Part shown: positions 8,199 through 18,024 of the stretch, in pieces
Layout: every line of letters starts with the position of its first letter
Position numbering within the stretch: position 1 is the first letter of the stretch
Origin: Pseudovibrio brasiliensis
Lineage (GTDB): Bacteria > Pseudomonadota > Alphaproteobacteria > Rhizobiales > Stappiaceae
Direction of reading: 5' to 3'
Length of the DNA: 64,000 bases
Assembly: GCF_018282095.1 (NCBI RefSeq)
Contig: NZ_CP074126.1
Coordinates: forward strand, 3,328,341 to 3,392,340
Position numbers and translations under genes: made by a program
The notes under the pieces: generated by a model
Told to the model about the DNA's origin: nothing
The model's input: only the letters and a program-made list of their open reading frames with translations
Database searches by the model: none

Positions 8199-10400
8199 AT
8201 GATCCAAAATAGCGTTAAGATCACCCCCGAACTCATTGAGGCCCACGGTCTTAAGGAAGATGAATATGCTCGCATTCTGGAGCTGATTGGCAGAGAGCCA
8301 ACCTTCACCGAGCTTGGAATTTTCTCCGCAATGTGGAACGAGCATTGCTCTTACAAATCCTCCAAGAAATGGTTGAAGACACTCCCGACCACTGGCCCTC
8401 GCGTCATTCAGGGACCAGGCGAGAACGCAGGCGTTGTCGACATTGATGATGGCCAGGCTGTCGTCTTCAAGATGGAAAGCCACAACCACCCATCTTACAT
8501 CGAGCCTTATCAGGGCGCGGCAACCGGCGTCGGCGGCATCCTGCGCGACGTGTTCACCATGGGCGCGCGTCCTGTCGCAGCTATGAATGCACTGCGTTTT
8601 GGTGAGCCGGATCATCCACGTACGCGCCACCTCGTTTCCGGTGTTGTCTCCGGTGTTGGTGGCTACGGCAACTCCTTTGGCGTCCCAACAGTGGGCGGTG
8701 AAGTTGAGTTCCACAAATCCTACAACGGCAACTGCCTTGTAAACGCTTTTGCGGCAGGTCTTGCTGATGCAGACAAGATCTTCCTGTCCGAAGCAAAAGG
8801 TGTCGGCCTTCCAGTCGTATACCTCGGCGCAAAAACAGGCCGTGACGGCGTCGGCGGCGCAACAATGGCCTCCGCTGAGTTCGACGATTCCATCGACGAA
8901 AAGCGTCCTACCGTTCAGGTTGGTGACCCGTTCACCGAAAAATGCCTGATGGAAGCCTGCCTTGAGCTGATGAAGACCGGTGCGGTTATCGCTATTCAGG
9001 ATATGGGCGCCGCTGGCCTCACCTGCTCTGCAGTTGAGATGGGTGCAAAAGGCAACCTCGGCATCGAGCTCGACCTCGACAAGGTTCCTGCACGCGAAGA
9101 AAACATGACTGCCTACGAGATGATGCTCTCAGAAAGCCAGGAGCGTATGCTCATGGTTCTTGAGCCATCCAAGGAAAAAGAAGCAGAAGCCATCTTCACC
9201 AAGTGGGGCCTGGACTTCGCAATCTGCGGCATTACCACTGATACCCTGCGCTTCGTTGTGAAACAGCACGGTCAGGTCATGGCAAACCTGCCAATCAAGG
9301 AACTCGGAGACGAAGCTCCGGAATATGACCGTCCATGGACACAATGGCCTGAGCCGGAAGAAATCGCAGCAGCCAACGTTGAAGAACCAGCAGACTACAA
9401 AGAAGCTTTGCTGAAGCTACTCGGTGGCGCAAACGGCTCTTCCCGTCGCTGGGTTTACGAACAGTACGACACCCTCATTCAGGGCAACTCTGCTGCAACT
9501 CCGGGCGGTGATGCAGGCGTCATTCGCGTAGACGGCACAGACAAGGGTCTGGCATTCTCCGTCGACGTGAACCCGCGCTACTGCTACGCAAACCCTTATG
9601 AGGGTGGCAAGCAGGCCGTTGCAGAAACCTACCGCAACTTGTCCGCAGTTGGCTCCCTGCCACTGGCAATCACCGACAACCTGAACTTCGGCAATCCTGA
9701 AAAGCCAGAGATCATGGGTCAGTTCGTTGGCTGTCTGAAGGGTATCGGCGAAGCTTGTGAAGTGCTGGAAACCCCAATCGTTTCCGGTAACGTTTCCCTT
9801 TACAACGAAACCTACGGCGAAGGCATTCTGCCAACACCAGCAATCGGTGGCGTTGGCCTGCTGAAAGACGTCACCAAACGCGTCGGCAGTGCATTTGTTA
9901 GCACTGGCGAAACCATCGTCGTTTTGGGTGGCAAAGGCAAGCACCTCGGCTCTTCCCAGTATCTTCAGGAAGTTCTGGGCCGCGAAGAAGGCGCTCCTCC
10001 TCCTGTTGATTTGGAAGTTGAAAAGCTCACCGGCACCTTCGTTCGCGAAGCAATCACCGAAGGCCGCATCACAGCAGCACACGACATCTCCTCAGGTGGT
10101 CTCGCTGTTGCTCTGGCTGAAATGGCGATCAAAGGCAAGCTCGGCGCAACTGCAAAAGTGACCGGTGACCATCCTCATGCCATTCTGTTTGGTGAAGATC
10201 AAAGTCGCTATGTTGTGACTGTGGCAGAGGAAAAACTCGCTGCCTTCTTGGAAGATGCGATCGACGCTGGTATCAGCACAGAAGAAATCGGTAAGACTGG
10301 TGGTGATACTCTGGTTCTTGGCGATAAAATCAGTGTGTCAGTTGAAGAGCTGAATAATGCTTTCGAGGGATGGTTCCCGCATTTTATGCAGGCGAGCTGA
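8199..10400 (+). CDS. purL: Phosphoribosylformylglycinamidine synthase subunit PurL
   Basis: Synthetase subunit that converts FGAR to FGAM with ATP and the ammonia delivered by PurQ. It has about 733 residues from the chosen ATG, which matches the small PurL that needs PurS and PurQ. Motifs include [67 protein letters not shown] and the second-half [13 protein letters not shown]. The open frame extends 40 codons further upstream (to 8079), but known PurL proteins begin near [13 protein letters not shown], so 8199 is chosen; a GTG one codon earlier is possible. Followed by bolA and grxD. Confidence 0.96.
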   Translation: MIQNSVKITPELIEAHGLKEDEYARILELIGREPTFTELGIFSAMWNEHCSYKSSKKWLKTLPTTGPRVIQGPGENAGVVDIDDGQAVVFKMESHNHPSYIEPYQGAATGVGGILRDVFTMGARPVAAMNALRFGEPDHPRTRHLVSGVVSGVGGYGNSFGVPTVGGEVEFHKSYNGNCLVNAFAAGLADADKIFLSEAKGVGLPVVYLGAKTGRDGVGGATMASAEFDDSIDEKRPTVQVGDPFTEKCLMEACLELMKTGAVIAIQDMGAAGLTCSAVEMGAKGNLGIELDLDKVPAREENMTAYEMMLSESQERMLMVLEPSKEKEAEAIFTKWGLDFAICGITTDTLRFVVKQHGQVMANLPIKELGDEAPEYDRPWTQWPEPEEIAAANVEEPADYKEALLKLLGGANGSSRRWVYEQYDTLIQGNSAATPGGDAGVIRVDGTDKGLAFSVDVNPRYCYANPYEGGKQAVAETYRNLSAVGSLPLAITDNLNFGNPEKPEIMGQFVGCLKGIGEACEVLETPIVSGNVSLYNETYGEGILPTPAIGGVGLLKDVTKRVGSAFVSTGETIVVLGGKGKHLGSSQYLQEVLGREEGAPPPVDLEVEKLTGTFVREAITEGRITAAHDISSGGLAVALAEMAIKGKLGATAKVTGDHPHAILFGEDQSRYVVTVAEEKLAAFLEDAIDAGISTEEIGKTGGDTLVLGDKISVSVEELNNAFEGWFPHFMQAS

Positions 10401-10443
10401 TACTCGTCCACCGAACTGCTAAACTGAGTTCTAAATAAGATTC

Positions 10444-10473
10444 GCTTCTCTCTTCATTCGTGGTGAGAGAAGC
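10444..10473 (+). other. Hairpin between purL and bolA
   Basis: GCTTCTCTC / GAGAGAAGC, a 9-bp stem with a 12-nt loop. No T-tract follows, so it is not a standard terminator; it could stabilise or process the purL-bolA transcript. Confidence 0.4.
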
Positions 10474-10514
10474 AGCCAAACAGAAGCAACCCAGTCGGGC
10501 AAGGAGGCACACTC

Positions 10515-10748
10515 ATGGCCATGGACGCAGGCGAACTACAGACCCTTATTAAAGAGGCTTTGCCGGACGCACACGTGGAAATCAGAGATCTGGCAGGTGA
10601 TGGTGATCACTACGCAGCTGTCGTCATCTCAGAAAGTTTCCGCGGTAAATCCCGCGTACAGCAGCACCAGATGGTGTATCAGGCTCTTAAGGGTAAAATG
10701 GGCGACGAATTGCACGCTTTGGCGTTGCAGACCTCAGCTCCGGAATAA
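10515..10748 (+). CDS. bolA: BolA-family protein
   Basis: 77-residue BolA/IbaG-like protein. It has the alpha-beta fold signature with HYAAVVISESFRGKSRVQQHQMVY in two parts: the FRGKSRVQQH segment with the conserved His, and LHALALQT at the end. BolA proteins bind monothiol glutaredoxins through a shared Fe-S cluster, and the next gene encodes exactly that partner. AAGGAGG lies 8 bases before the ATG. Likely cytoplasmic, with a role in Fe-S or iron homeostasis. Confidence 0.93.
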   Translation: MAMDAGELQTLIKEALPDAHVEIRDLAGDGDHYAAVVISESFRGKSRVQQHQMVYQALKGKMGDELHALALQTSAPE

Positions 10749-10878
10749 CAGAACACGAAGGTGCGACCTTTTTCTTGCATTACCTATGCAAGTTCCCATA
10801 TGAGTGGCCGCACTACGAACAAAATACAATCACGGTCACCGGGCTTTGACCCCGGTCGAGCGAAAGGAACTCGACGAA

Positions 10879-11214
10879 ATGAGCGATATCCAAAACTGGA
10901 TCAAGCACGAAGTAGAAAACAACGATGTTGTGCTCTTCATGAAAGGCACCCCAAACTTCCCACAGTGTGGCTTCTCCGGCCAGTCAGTGCAGATTTTGGA
11001 CTACATTGGTGTGAAGTACATCGGTCATAACGTTCTTGAAGACGATAACCTCCGTCAGGGCATCAAAGACTACAGCCAGTGGCCAACAATCCCACAGCTT
11101 TACGTCAAAGGTGAGTTCATCGGTGGCTGTGATATTATCCGTGAGATGTTCCAGTCTCAGGAACTGCAGGCTCTGTTTGCAGAAAAAGGCATCGAGATCG
11201 CACCAGCTGCATAA
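10879..11214 (+). CDS. grxD: Monothiol glutaredoxin Grx4 family
   Basis: Monothiol glutaredoxin of 111 residues that carries and transfers Fe-S clusters with BolA. It shows VVLFMKGTPNFPQCGFSGQ with the CGFS active site and the glutathione-binding WPTIPQLYVKGEFIGGCDI. The start at ATG 10879 gives MSDIQNWIKHEV, the usual N-terminus; an upstream in-frame extension lacks similarity. AAAGGAAC precedes the start. It follows bolA by 130 bases and is closed by a strong terminator that is duplicated 1 kb further on. Confidence 0.96.
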   Translation: MSDIQNWIKHEVENNDVVLFMKGTPNFPQCGFSGQSVQILDYIGVKYIGHNVLEDDNLRQGIKDYSQWPTIPQLYVKGEFIGGCDIIREMFQSQELQALFAEKGIEIAPAA

Positions 11215-11233
11215 GTCTCTGCTAAAAAGACAT

Positions 11234-11271
11234 TTTCCAAAACGGGCCTTCACACGAGGGCCCGTTTTTTT
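11234..11271 (+). terminator. Terminator of grxD, copy 1 of a duplicated terminator
   Basis: ACGGGCC / GGGCCCGT stem with loop TTCACACGA, then seven T. Positions 11234-11263 are identical over 30 bases to 12300-12329. Confidence 0.9.
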
Positions 11272-11362
11272 GTTCTTACATCTTCTAATACATTTCTATA
11301 CCGACTGATTTGCAGGATTGTCCTCACTTCCCAACGGTGCAACCTATCATTTAAAATTTTCG

Positions 11363-12268
11363 ATGGAGCACCAGGTGACTGAACCGACTATAAAGTTTTC
11401 GCCTCAAGATCAGCGTGTAAAACAATCCATTTGGCTACAGGACTACAGGAAAAACGTAGTTACCAAATACGGTGAAGATGGCCTCATTGAGAAAATATTT
11501 GAAGTCATTGGCACGCAAAACAAATTTCTATGCGATGTTGGTGCTGCTGATGGAAAGCACCACAGCAACTCCTATAACCTTTTGGTCAATAAAGAGTGGA
11601 AAGGGATCTTATTTGAACCAACCAAACAACGCTACAAGGAACTTAAAGAGCTATATAGAGAGAACAAGCAAATCCTCACACGTTATGATTTTGTGGGTTT
11701 GGACAAACATAACGATCTAGATTTCCATCTGGACCAACTTGAAAACAAGGTTCCTCAAAACTTTGACTTTCTTTCGATCGATATCGACGGTTGCGATGTT
11801 CATATCTGGAAAGACATTAAACGGTATCGCCCTCGTGTCGTTTGTATAGAGTTCAACCCTTGCATATCGCTTGATATATATTTTTTACAGGCAAGAGATC
11901 TATCAGTTAATCAGGGGAACTCCCTACTCGCCATTTGCGAAGAAGCAAAAGATATGGGTTACGAACTCATTGCAACAACTCAATTGAACGCATTCTTTGT
12001 AGAGCGCTCCGAGTTCCAAAAGTTCAAAATCACAGATAATTCCCCCAAAGCTATGCACTTCTTAGAAGACAAGGCCACGCATATCTTAATGACCTATGAT
12101 GGTCATCTTTTCTTAGCAGGAAGAACACACCATCCTTGGAAACACTTCGAGCTCAGAGAAGAGAGCATTCAAGTTCTCCCACCAGAATATCAGAAATGGA
12201 AAGCCGATGGGCGCCTTTCATTTGCAACACAGAACAAGCAAAAAGTACGTATTGAAGCTGCAATCTAA
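11363..12268 (+). CDS. FkbM-like SAM-dependent methyltransferase (putative)
   Basis: About 301 residues. FLCDVGAADGKHHSNSYNLL is a methyltransferase motif I (D-x-G-A-x-D-G); ILFEPTKQRYKELKELY is the acidic motif II segment; FDFLSIDIDGCDVHIW resembles the LSIDIDG core strand of FkbM-type enzymes. The acceptor is unknown; FkbM relatives often methylate sugars or small molecules. TTG at 11318 would add 15 residues; the ATG at 11363 is chosen, but neither has a good Shine-Dalgarno sequence. Three 60-base samples I counted had 35-45% GC, lower than the purL region, and terminator copies flank the gene. Both suggest acquisition by transfer. Confidence 0.7.
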   Translation: MEHQVTEPTIKFSPQDQRVKQSIWLQDYRKNVVTKYGEDGLIEKIFEVIGTQNKFLCDVGAADGKHHSNSYNLLVNKEWKGILFEPTKQRYKELKELYRENKQILTRYDFVGLDKHNDLDFHLDQLENKVPQNFDFLSIDIDGCDVHIWKDIKRYRPRVVCIEFNPCISLDIYFLQARDLSVNQGNSLLAICEEAKDMGYELIATTQLNAFFVERSEFQKFKITDNSPKAMHFLEDKATHILMTYDGHLFLAGRTHHPWKHFELREESIQVLPPEYQKWKADGRLSFATQNKQKVRIEAAI

Positions 12269-12299
12269 GTCTAAGAGACGAGTCTAAAACCCAAGATAC

Positions 12300-12336
12300 T
12301 TTCCAAAACGGGCCTTCACACGAGGGCCCATTTTTT
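12300..12336 (+). terminator. Terminator copy 2, direct repeat of the grxD terminator
   Basis: Thirty bases identical to 11234-11263, then A instead of G and six T. It ends the methyltransferase gene. The two copies form direct repeats around that gene. Confidence 0.88.
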
Positions 12337-12397
12337 GTTGCCATGCTGTCAGAACCGAATAGTGTTAACTGCACTTTTTTCAATAAGCAGACAGTAC

Positions 12398-13060
12398 ATG
12401 TTCAAAACCATTGTTTTCGATCTGGATGGCACCATTTGCCATCACAAAGCCTCCTATCCCAAAATGTTCTTTGAGATCTTCGGTGAGCAGTTCAACAAGC
12501 ACAGCGACACCTGGCTACGTCATATGCTGCACAATGGAGAGCATACCGGCCTTGAAGCTGTTCAATCTTGCTTTCCGGAAATGTCACCTGAAGAACAAAA
12601 GAACGCGTTAGATACGTTCACATACCGTTGGTCGGAAGCTCAAGTACCATTCACAGGCATCTTTGAAGCAATGGCACTCCTTAAAGCCAACTTTGGCTGT
12701 CAGATCGGCGTGATGACAAACGGCCCCTCTCAGTTTCAATGGGCCGTCATGAACAAGCTTGGCCTCTCAGAACATGTTGACTTCGCCTATGCCAGTGGAG
12801 ATCCCTTCCCCGCAGAGTGCAAGCCAAGCATTCCTCTCCTCCGTAAGCTCCAAAGCCAGCGCAACTTTGAAGCCGATACTGCACTTTTCATCGGAGACAA
12901 TCTGGAGAAAGACATCAAGCCCGCGCGGGAAGCTGGATGGAGTGCATTGCACGTCGCCCCACATGACGACAAGACGGTGCCTCTACCTCTCTCTGACTTC
13001 ACTAAAGCAGCAAAACAGGACAGTCTTTTAAAGGTTAACTGGAGCAGCCTGACGGCTTAA
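12398..13060 (+). CDS. HAD-superfamily hydrolase (phosphatase-like)
   Basis: Haloacid-dehalogenase-like hydrolase of 220 residues. MFKTIVFDLDGTICHHK has the nucleophile motif D-x-D-G-T (residues 8-12), GVMTNGPSQFQ the motif II Thr, KPSIPLL the motif III Lys and FIGDNLEKDIKPAREAGW the motif IV acidic pair. An alpha-helical cap lies between motifs I and II (about 20-90). Probably a cytoplasmic small-molecule phosphatase with unknown substrate. ATG 12398 is chosen because it begins exactly at the family N-terminus. It follows the duplicated terminator. Confidence 0.85.
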   Translation: MFKTIVFDLDGTICHHKASYPKMFFEIFGEQFNKHSDTWLRHMLHNGEHTGLEAVQSCFPEMSPEEQKNALDTFTYRWSEAQVPFTGIFEAMALLKANFGCQIGVMTNGPSQFQWAVMNKLGLSEHVDFAYASGDPFPAECKPSIPLLRKLQSQRNFEADTALFIGDNLEKDIKPAREAGWSALHVAPHDDKTVPLPLSDFTKAAKQDSLLKVNWSSLTA

Positions 13061-13153
13061 CCATCCTGAACACCAAATGAACATTGTTCTCAGAGCTCTC
13101 TCACATTGCCCTTGCTAGAAACGTCTCATCAACAGTTCATCGGGGGATGAGAG

Positions 13154-13345
13154 ATGCAAGTTTATCTGAGAGTTTTGCTCCTTGGCATAATCACAGGCAC
13201 CACCATGGGAGCTGTCGCCGCAAGCATCACGCCAACCACAAAGGAAGGCCTGGCTCGCTACGAATGCAACCACATGACCGTGTTCCAGAAACCATCCTTA
13301 CTGAACGGTCCTGACGCCTGTAAGTACTATGGTGGAATGAAGTGA
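13154..13345 (+). CDS. Small secreted protein, hypothetical
   Basis: 63 residues. The N-terminal 23 residues, ending VAAS, form a plausible Sec signal peptide. The mature part of about 40 residues has two cysteines (YECNHM and DACKYYGG). Purine-rich GGGGATGAG lies just upstream of the ATG. I do not recognise the family, and the short length leaves doubt that it is expressed. Confidence 0.5.
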   Translation: MQVYLRVLLLGIITGTTMGAVAASITPTTKEGLARYECNHMTVFQKPSLLNGPDACKYYGGMK

Positions 13346-13349
13346 GAGC

Positions 13350-13655
13350 TCAGCTGCACTCATACTGATGTGTCAGTACGGTGACTGTACCCTCTCTGAG
13401 ATTGAAGCGATCAGTTTGCTTGCTACAACTATCGCACAGGGGGATGATTTGAGGACGGCTGCCGCTAAGCCATCTGACATCTGCGCCTTGTGTGGGTTTC
13501 TTATGGCAATCTGCATTACTGCATTTTGACGGCCAGTCACGCTTGGAGTGTTTGATCCAATGCAGTTTCCAGGAACCGCACTGACAGGATTCAGAAGCAG
13601 GATTTCTCCGCTTTCGCCATCCAATGCCATTCAGGCCTTCAATCACCATATTCAT
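13350..13655 (-). CDS. Small cysteine-rich, probably zinc-binding protein
   Basis: 101 residues. Cysteines occur as SCQCGSWKLHW, KCSNADCHK and LCDSCSK, with conserved-looking Trp and His between them. The spacing suggests two zinc sites or an HNH/zinc-ribbon-like fold. RKRRNPASESCQCGSWK resembles the start of a scattered family of bacterial small hypothetical proteins that I remember only loosely. GGAGG lies 5 bases before the ATG at 13655, which decides the start. Convergent with the small secreted gene. Function unknown. Confidence 0.65.
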   Translation of the reverse strand: MNMVIEGLNGIGWRKRRNPASESCQCGSWKLHWIKHSKRDWPSKCSNADCHKKPTQGADVRWLSGSRPQIIPLCDSCSKQTDRFNLREGTVTVLTHQYECS

Positions 13656-13896
13656 AGTTGCCTCCAATGCCTTTGGTGAAAAATCACATCGAGAAACTAA
13701 AAAATATTGCCCCTCAAACCGGGACCTGACCGCTGAAATGTATGTCCTTATTCGACTTTAGTTACAGGTTCTGGATACATTCTTTATCGAATAGGTAAAA
13801 TCGCGTATCTTTTGCAATTATTTCATGCCATTTACGAATTTTTATTACCTAACAAGAGTTTAAAATTCTGTCTGGATTCTCTAGCAACTAGTCCAG

Positions 13897-14394
13897 TCAA
13901 ACCCTGGCAACACCACGAATCTGCTCGATCTGCTGTGCCATCTCTTCAGGTGTTTCTCTGTAAGAACCCGGAAGAATGCCGTCGATGCCCAGACCGCGGA
14001 CGGCTTGCGCGTAAGGGAACTTGCATTTGCCTTTCAGATCCAGCACCACGCGCTTACCCAACTTGACACCCATGAAGGTCAACGGTTTCACACCAACCGC
14101 TTCCACCTCTTCCCAGGCCAGTCGGCGCTTAACCAGTGCGCGGTGATACACAATCCCGTCACGGTTGATCTCAACGTAGTTCAGAGAAGGCAGATAGAAC
14201 ATGCAGGCAGTGCCGAGTGCGATGGTGATACCGAGCGAAAAGAATGTAGCAACCCCAATGCCAAACACTTCCTCTAACAACGGAGAAAGCGCAGCAAACC
14301 CATGCAGCTGTGAGAACACGACAAACATCACAGCAACAAACAGGTTCTGCAGAACCAAGGCAGTGTTACGAGCCCGAAAACGAAGTGGTGCCAT
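13897..14394 (-). CDS. Membrane protein with a C-terminal PH-like domain, hypothetical
   Basis: 165 residues. Two membrane helices (about 13-35 and 47-68) are followed by a cytoplasmic part: LNYVEINRDGIVYHRALVKR, a Trp-containing strand RLAWEEVEAVGVKP, and a Lys-rich middle. The order of strands resembles bacterial PH (YdbT/DUF304-like) domains. Function unknown. The gene lies downstream of ttcA on the same strand but after a terminator-like hairpin. Confidence 0.65.
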   Translation of the reverse strand: MAPLRFRARNTALVLQNLFVAVMFVVFSQLHGFAALSPLLEEVFGIGVATFFSLGITIALGTACMFYLPSLNYVEINRDGIVYHRALVKRRLAWEEVEAVGVKPLTFMGVKLGKRVVLDLKGKCKFPYAQAVRGLGIDGILPGSYRETPEEMAQQIEQIRGVARV

Positions 14395-14438
14395 CTTTCA
14401 ATCCTGTACAGCTCTGCAATCAATGTCCTAAGAACTAA

Positions 14439-14470
14439 AAAGCCGCTGCATCAAATGATACAGCGGCCTT
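14439..14470 (-). terminator. Terminator of ttcA (minus strand)
   Basis: GCCGCTG (14442-14448) pairs with CAGCGGC (14461-14467). Read on the minus strand, TTTTTAGT follows the stem. Confidence 0.7.
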
Positions 14471-14495
14471 AAATATTTAGAGGTCATCCAAGCGA

Positions 14496-15461
14496 CTAAA
14501 ACTCATTGCCGAATAGCTTCTCAGTCATCGCCTCAGCAGCAGCACAAGGCTCTTGATCGCTCTCGCCCTTCTCACCGGTGTTCGGGCGCAGACCAACAAA
14601 ATCAAACGCCTTCGCATCATGCAAGTGAGATGGACGCACATGTGCCAGAGCGCGCGCCATGATGCCCAGACGGCCCGGCGTTTCCTTTTCCCACTGCTGC
14701 AGCATGTTCTTCACTTGAACGCGTTGCAGACCATCCTGAGAGCCACACAAGTTACAAGGAATGATCGGGAACTCCATTGCCTTGGAGAACTTCTCAATGT
14801 CTGCCTCTGATGAGTTCATCAGCGGGCGCAGAACCATCAGATCGCCCTCATCGTTCACCAGCTTTGGTGGCATGGATGCCATACGGCCACCGTGGAACAT
14901 GTTCATCATGAAGGTTTCCAGCGCATCATCGCGGTGGTGCCCAAGCACAATCGCTTCACAGCCCAGCTCGCGCGCCGTGCGATAAAGAATGCCGCGGCGC
15001 AAACGGGAGCACAAAGAACAATAGGTCGAGGTCTCTGGCAGCTTGTCGGTGACGATGCCATAGGTGTTTTCGCGCACGATCAGGTTCGGGATCTCATACC
15101 GCTCAAAGAACTCAGGCAGAATGTGTTGAGGGAAGCCCGGCTGGGACTGATCTAGATTGCAGGCGATCAGGTCTACTGGAAGAAGACCGCGCCACTTCAG
15201 ATCCATCAGAACCGCAAGCAGGGTGTAGCTGTCTTTACCGCCAGATAGGCAGATGAGCCACTTGGTCTTTTCCGGGCTCGCACCATCCGGCACCATTTTG
15301 TAATCAGAGATCGCCTGACGGGTCTCACGCAGCAAACGCTTACGCAGCTTCTTAAACTCAACCGAACTTGGCACCTCACGGAATAGCGGATGGCAATCTG
15401 GATCGAAAACTTTGCTTTCAGCAGCTGTATCGGTTGCGTGTTCTGCGCTTAACTGACTCAT
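14496..15461 (-). CDS. ttcA: tRNA 2-thiocytidine(32) synthetase TtcA
   Basis: Thiolates cytidine 32 of certain tRNAs using ATP and an Fe-S cluster. 321 residues. Visible features are the PP-loop [14 protein letters not shown], the paired cysteines [25 protein letters not shown], and a third conserved Cys region [13 protein letters not shown]. These three cysteines and the PP-loop define the TtcA group. ATG start at 15461. Minus strand, downstream of rpsD. Confidence 0.95.
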   Translation of the reverse strand: MSQLSAEHATDTAAESKVFDPDCHPLFREVPSSVEFKKLRKRLLRETRQAISDYKMVPDGASPEKTKWLICLSGGKDSYTLLAVLMDLKWRGLLPVDLIACNLDQSQPGFPQHILPEFFERYEIPNLIVRENTYGIVTDKLPETSTYCSLCSRLRRGILYRTARELGCEAIVLGHHRDDALETFMMNMFHGGRMASMPPKLVNDEGDLMVLRPLMNSSEADIEKFSKAMEFPIIPCNLCGSQDGLQRVQVKNMLQQWEKETPGRLGIMARALAHVRPSHLHDAKAFDFVGLRPNTGEKGESDQEPCAAAEAMTEKLFGNEF

Positions 15462-15540
15462 GGCTTTATCTTATCTTTACTCGTTATTCATCCGGCGATG
15501 ATGAATGCAATTTGTTGCGGCAGGAATAGCACCGCAAAAT

Positions 15541-15566
15541 GAAAAGGGCCACCCAAAGGGCAGCCC
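15541..15566 (-). terminator. Terminator of rpsD (minus strand)
   Basis: On the minus strand GGGCTGCCC and GGGTGGCCC form a 9-bp stem with two wobble pairs, followed by TTTTC. Confidence 0.82.
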
Positions 15567-15593
15567 AAATCAAATCGTTCAGGATCAAACCTA

Positions 15594-16211
15594 TTAGCGG
15601 GAATAGAATTCCACAACCAGGTTTGGTTCCATCTGAACTGGGTAAGGCACGTCACCAAATGCTGGGATGCGGGAGTAAGTTGCAACCAGCTTGTTGGTGT
15701 CAACGTCAATGTAGTCAGGAGTGTCACGCTCAGCGGACTGTACTGCTTCCAGTACGATTGCCAGCTGCTTGGACTTCTCACGAACTTCGATAACGTCGCC
15801 AGGCTTACACATGTAAGAACCGATGTTTACACGACGACCGTTTACGTTCACGTGACCGTGGTTGATGAACTGACGAGCAGCAAACACAGTTGGAACGAAC
15901 TTTGCGCGGTAAACAATAGCGTCAAGACGGCACTCGAGCAGACCGATCAGGTTTTCAGAAGTATCGCCGCGCTGACGGGAAGCTTCATCATAAACTTTGC
16001 GGAACTGTTTCTCGGAGATGTTGCCGTAGTAACCTTTCAGCTTCTGCTTTGCGCGCAGCTGCACGCCGAAGTCAGAAAGCTTGCCTTTGCGGCGCTGACC
16101 GTGCTGACCAGGACCGTATTCACGGCGGTTAGCTGGAGACTTTGGGCGACCCCAAATGTTCTCACCCATACGACGGTCAATTTTATACTTGGCGCTCTGG
16201 CGCTTAGACAT
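15594..16211 (-). CDS. rpsD: 30S ribosomal protein S4
   Basis: Primary 16S rRNA-binding protein that starts 30S assembly. 205 residues with the S4 N-terminal region [20 protein letters not shown], the [18 protein letters not shown] segment, and the S4 RNA-binding domain near residues 95-160 ([28 protein letters not shown]). AAAGGAAA precedes the ATG. Standalone gene here, as in many alphaproteobacteria, rather than in the alpha ribosomal operon. Confidence 0.98.
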   Translation of the reverse strand: MSKRQSAKYKIDRRMGENIWGRPKSPANRREYGPGQHGQRRKGKLSDFGVQLRAKQKLKGYYGNISEKQFRKVYDEASRQRGDTSENLIGLLECRLDAIVYRAKFVPTVFAARQFINHGHVNVNGRRVNIGSYMCKPGDVIEVREKSKQLAIVLEAVQSAERDTPDYIDVDTNKLVATYSRIPAFGDVPYPVQMEPNLVVEFYSR

Positions 16212-16449
16212 CGCAGTTTCCTTTGCGTTGATCTATAATTTTAAAGGAAACGCGCCCTCCTTTTTCGCTGCAAACACAAAAGCTTACAAGCGACTGACAG
16301 CAGTTACGGCAAATAGCGCATGCCGAACCACACGGGTGCGTAAAATCAAAGCGGCTCCACAGGAACCGCTCTGAACAGCGCATTCCTATTGAAAATGCAC
16401 TCAAGAGTCAACGAAATATGACAGCAAATCGCCAGAAACACAGACCTGA

Positions 16450-17904
16450 TCAGTACCGCTTCTGCGCTTCCTCACCACGCTCCTTGCTCCAGATCGTGGC
16501 ATCCACACCCTCAGACAGCTCAGGATGCTCAGCAACATCGAATAAAGGCTCCTTCCCTTCCTTCAGCTGCTTGATGTAATCCTTTGTGATCAAAGAGACT
16601 TTTGGCGCCAAAAGCACAATCGCGATCAGGTTGATCGTCGCCATCACCGCCATGGCTGCATCTGCAGCATTGAACACCGTATCAACGGTCTGCAATGATC
16701 CCCAGAACACCATGGCCAGAGAAAGAATACGCAGCACCGTCAGGCCACCTTTCCAGCCATGTTCCAGATAAATCATGGCATTCTCCGCATAAGAGTAGTT
16801 CGCCACGATGGACGTGAAAGCGAAGAACAGAATCGCCACTGCGATGAAGTAGACACCAAAGTCCCCCACATGCGCTTCAGCCGCTGATTGGGTGAGCGAA
16901 ATACCTGTCACACCGGTCGTAGGATCATAAATGCCAGAGAGAAGGATAATCAGCGCAGTCGCGGTACAAATCACGATCGTATCGATAAACACACCCAGCG
17001 CCTGCACAAAACCCTGAGAAGCCGGATGATGCGGATCAGGAACGGCAGAGGCAGCCACGTTCGGCGCAGAGCCCATGCCTGCTTCATTGGAGTAAAGCCC
17101 ACGGCGGACACCATTGAGCAGCGCTGCCATCACACCGCCAGTCACACCACCAACGGCCTCTTCCAGCCCAAACGCATGCGCCACGATGCTCCAAAGAACA
17201 CCTGGAACCTGCTCAAAATTCACCGCCAGAATACCAAATGCGATCACCACATACGCAATCGCCATGAACGGAACCACAACCTCGGCAAAGTGCGCGATCT
17301 TACGCAAACCGCCAAAGATAACGAGCCCAGCAGCCACCACAAGCACGGCACCAGTCACGATTTCCGGCATATCAAAGGCACTGTACATGGCATCTGCGAT
17401 AGAGTTGGACTGCACGGCAGAGAACACAACACCAAACGCAAAAATCAAAGCAATTGCAAAGATATGGCCGAGGAGCGGGCTCTTCAGCCCTGCCGCCATA
17501 TAGAAAGCTGGACCACCACGAAACTGCCCTTCATCATCCTCAACCTTGTATAGCTGAGCCAACGCACTTTCAGCATATGCCGTCGCCATACCTACCAGCG
17601 CAACCATCCACATCCAGAAGATAGCCCCCGGCCCACCCAACGTCAGTGCAACAGCAACCCCTGCGATGTTGCCTGTACCAACACGTGAAGCCAGACTGGT
17701 ACACAAAGCCTGAAAAGGACTGATCCCGTTGCGGTCTTCATGACGGGATTTGAGAAGAACACTGAAACATTGTCCGAAATATCGAAACTGGATGAACCCT
17801 AGCCGAAAGGTGAAAAACACACCAACCGCCAGCAATCCATAAAGCAGAACATAGTTCCAGAGGATGGCGTTGGTGTAATCGACGACAATGTTGATGATAT
17901 CCAA
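16450..17904 (-). CDS. Sodium:alanine symporter family protein (AGCS)
   Basis: Inner-membrane amino-acid:cation symporter of 484 residues with about eleven hydrophobic segments. AGCS signatures are LCTSLASRVGTGNIAGVAVAL near the N-terminus and RRGLYSNEAGMGSAPNVAA in the middle. Probably imports alanine or glycine with Na+. The start is TTG at 17904 with GGAG eight bases upstream; it gives MDIINIVVDYTNAILWNYVL, a normal AGCS N-terminus. It appears monocistronic. Confidence 0.93.
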   Translation of the reverse strand: MDIINIVVDYTNAILWNYVLLYGLLAVGVFFTFRLGFIQFRYFGQCFSVLLKSRHEDRNGISPFQALCTSLASRVGTGNIAGVAVALTLGGPGAIFWMWMVALVGMATAYAESALAQLYKVEDDEGQFRGGPAFYMAAGLKSPLLGHIFAIALIFAFGVVFSAVQSNSIADAMYSAFDMPEIVTGAVLVVAAGLVIFGGLRKIAHFAEVVVPFMAIAYVVIAFGILAVNFEQVPGVLWSIVAHAFGLEEAVGGVTGGVMAALLNGVRRGLYSNEAGMGSAPNVAASAVPDPHHPASQGFVQALGVFIDTIVICTATALIILLSGIYDPTTGVTGISLTQSAAEAHVGDFGVYFIAVAILFFAFTSIVANYSYAENAMIYLEHGWKGGLTVLRILSLAMVFWGSLQTVDTVFNAADAAMAVMATINLIAIVLLAPKVSLITKDYIKQLKEGKEPLFDVAEHPELSEGVDATIWSKERGEEAQKRY

Positions 17905-18024
17905 GGCTTCGACTCCAGCAGATACGCAGGTGTCGACTGACTATCAAAACAAATTCAAGATCCGCCTAGAACAACCACTTAAATAAGAGAGGATTTGCGC
18001 CAAGCCCCGCAACAATCCAGCAAC

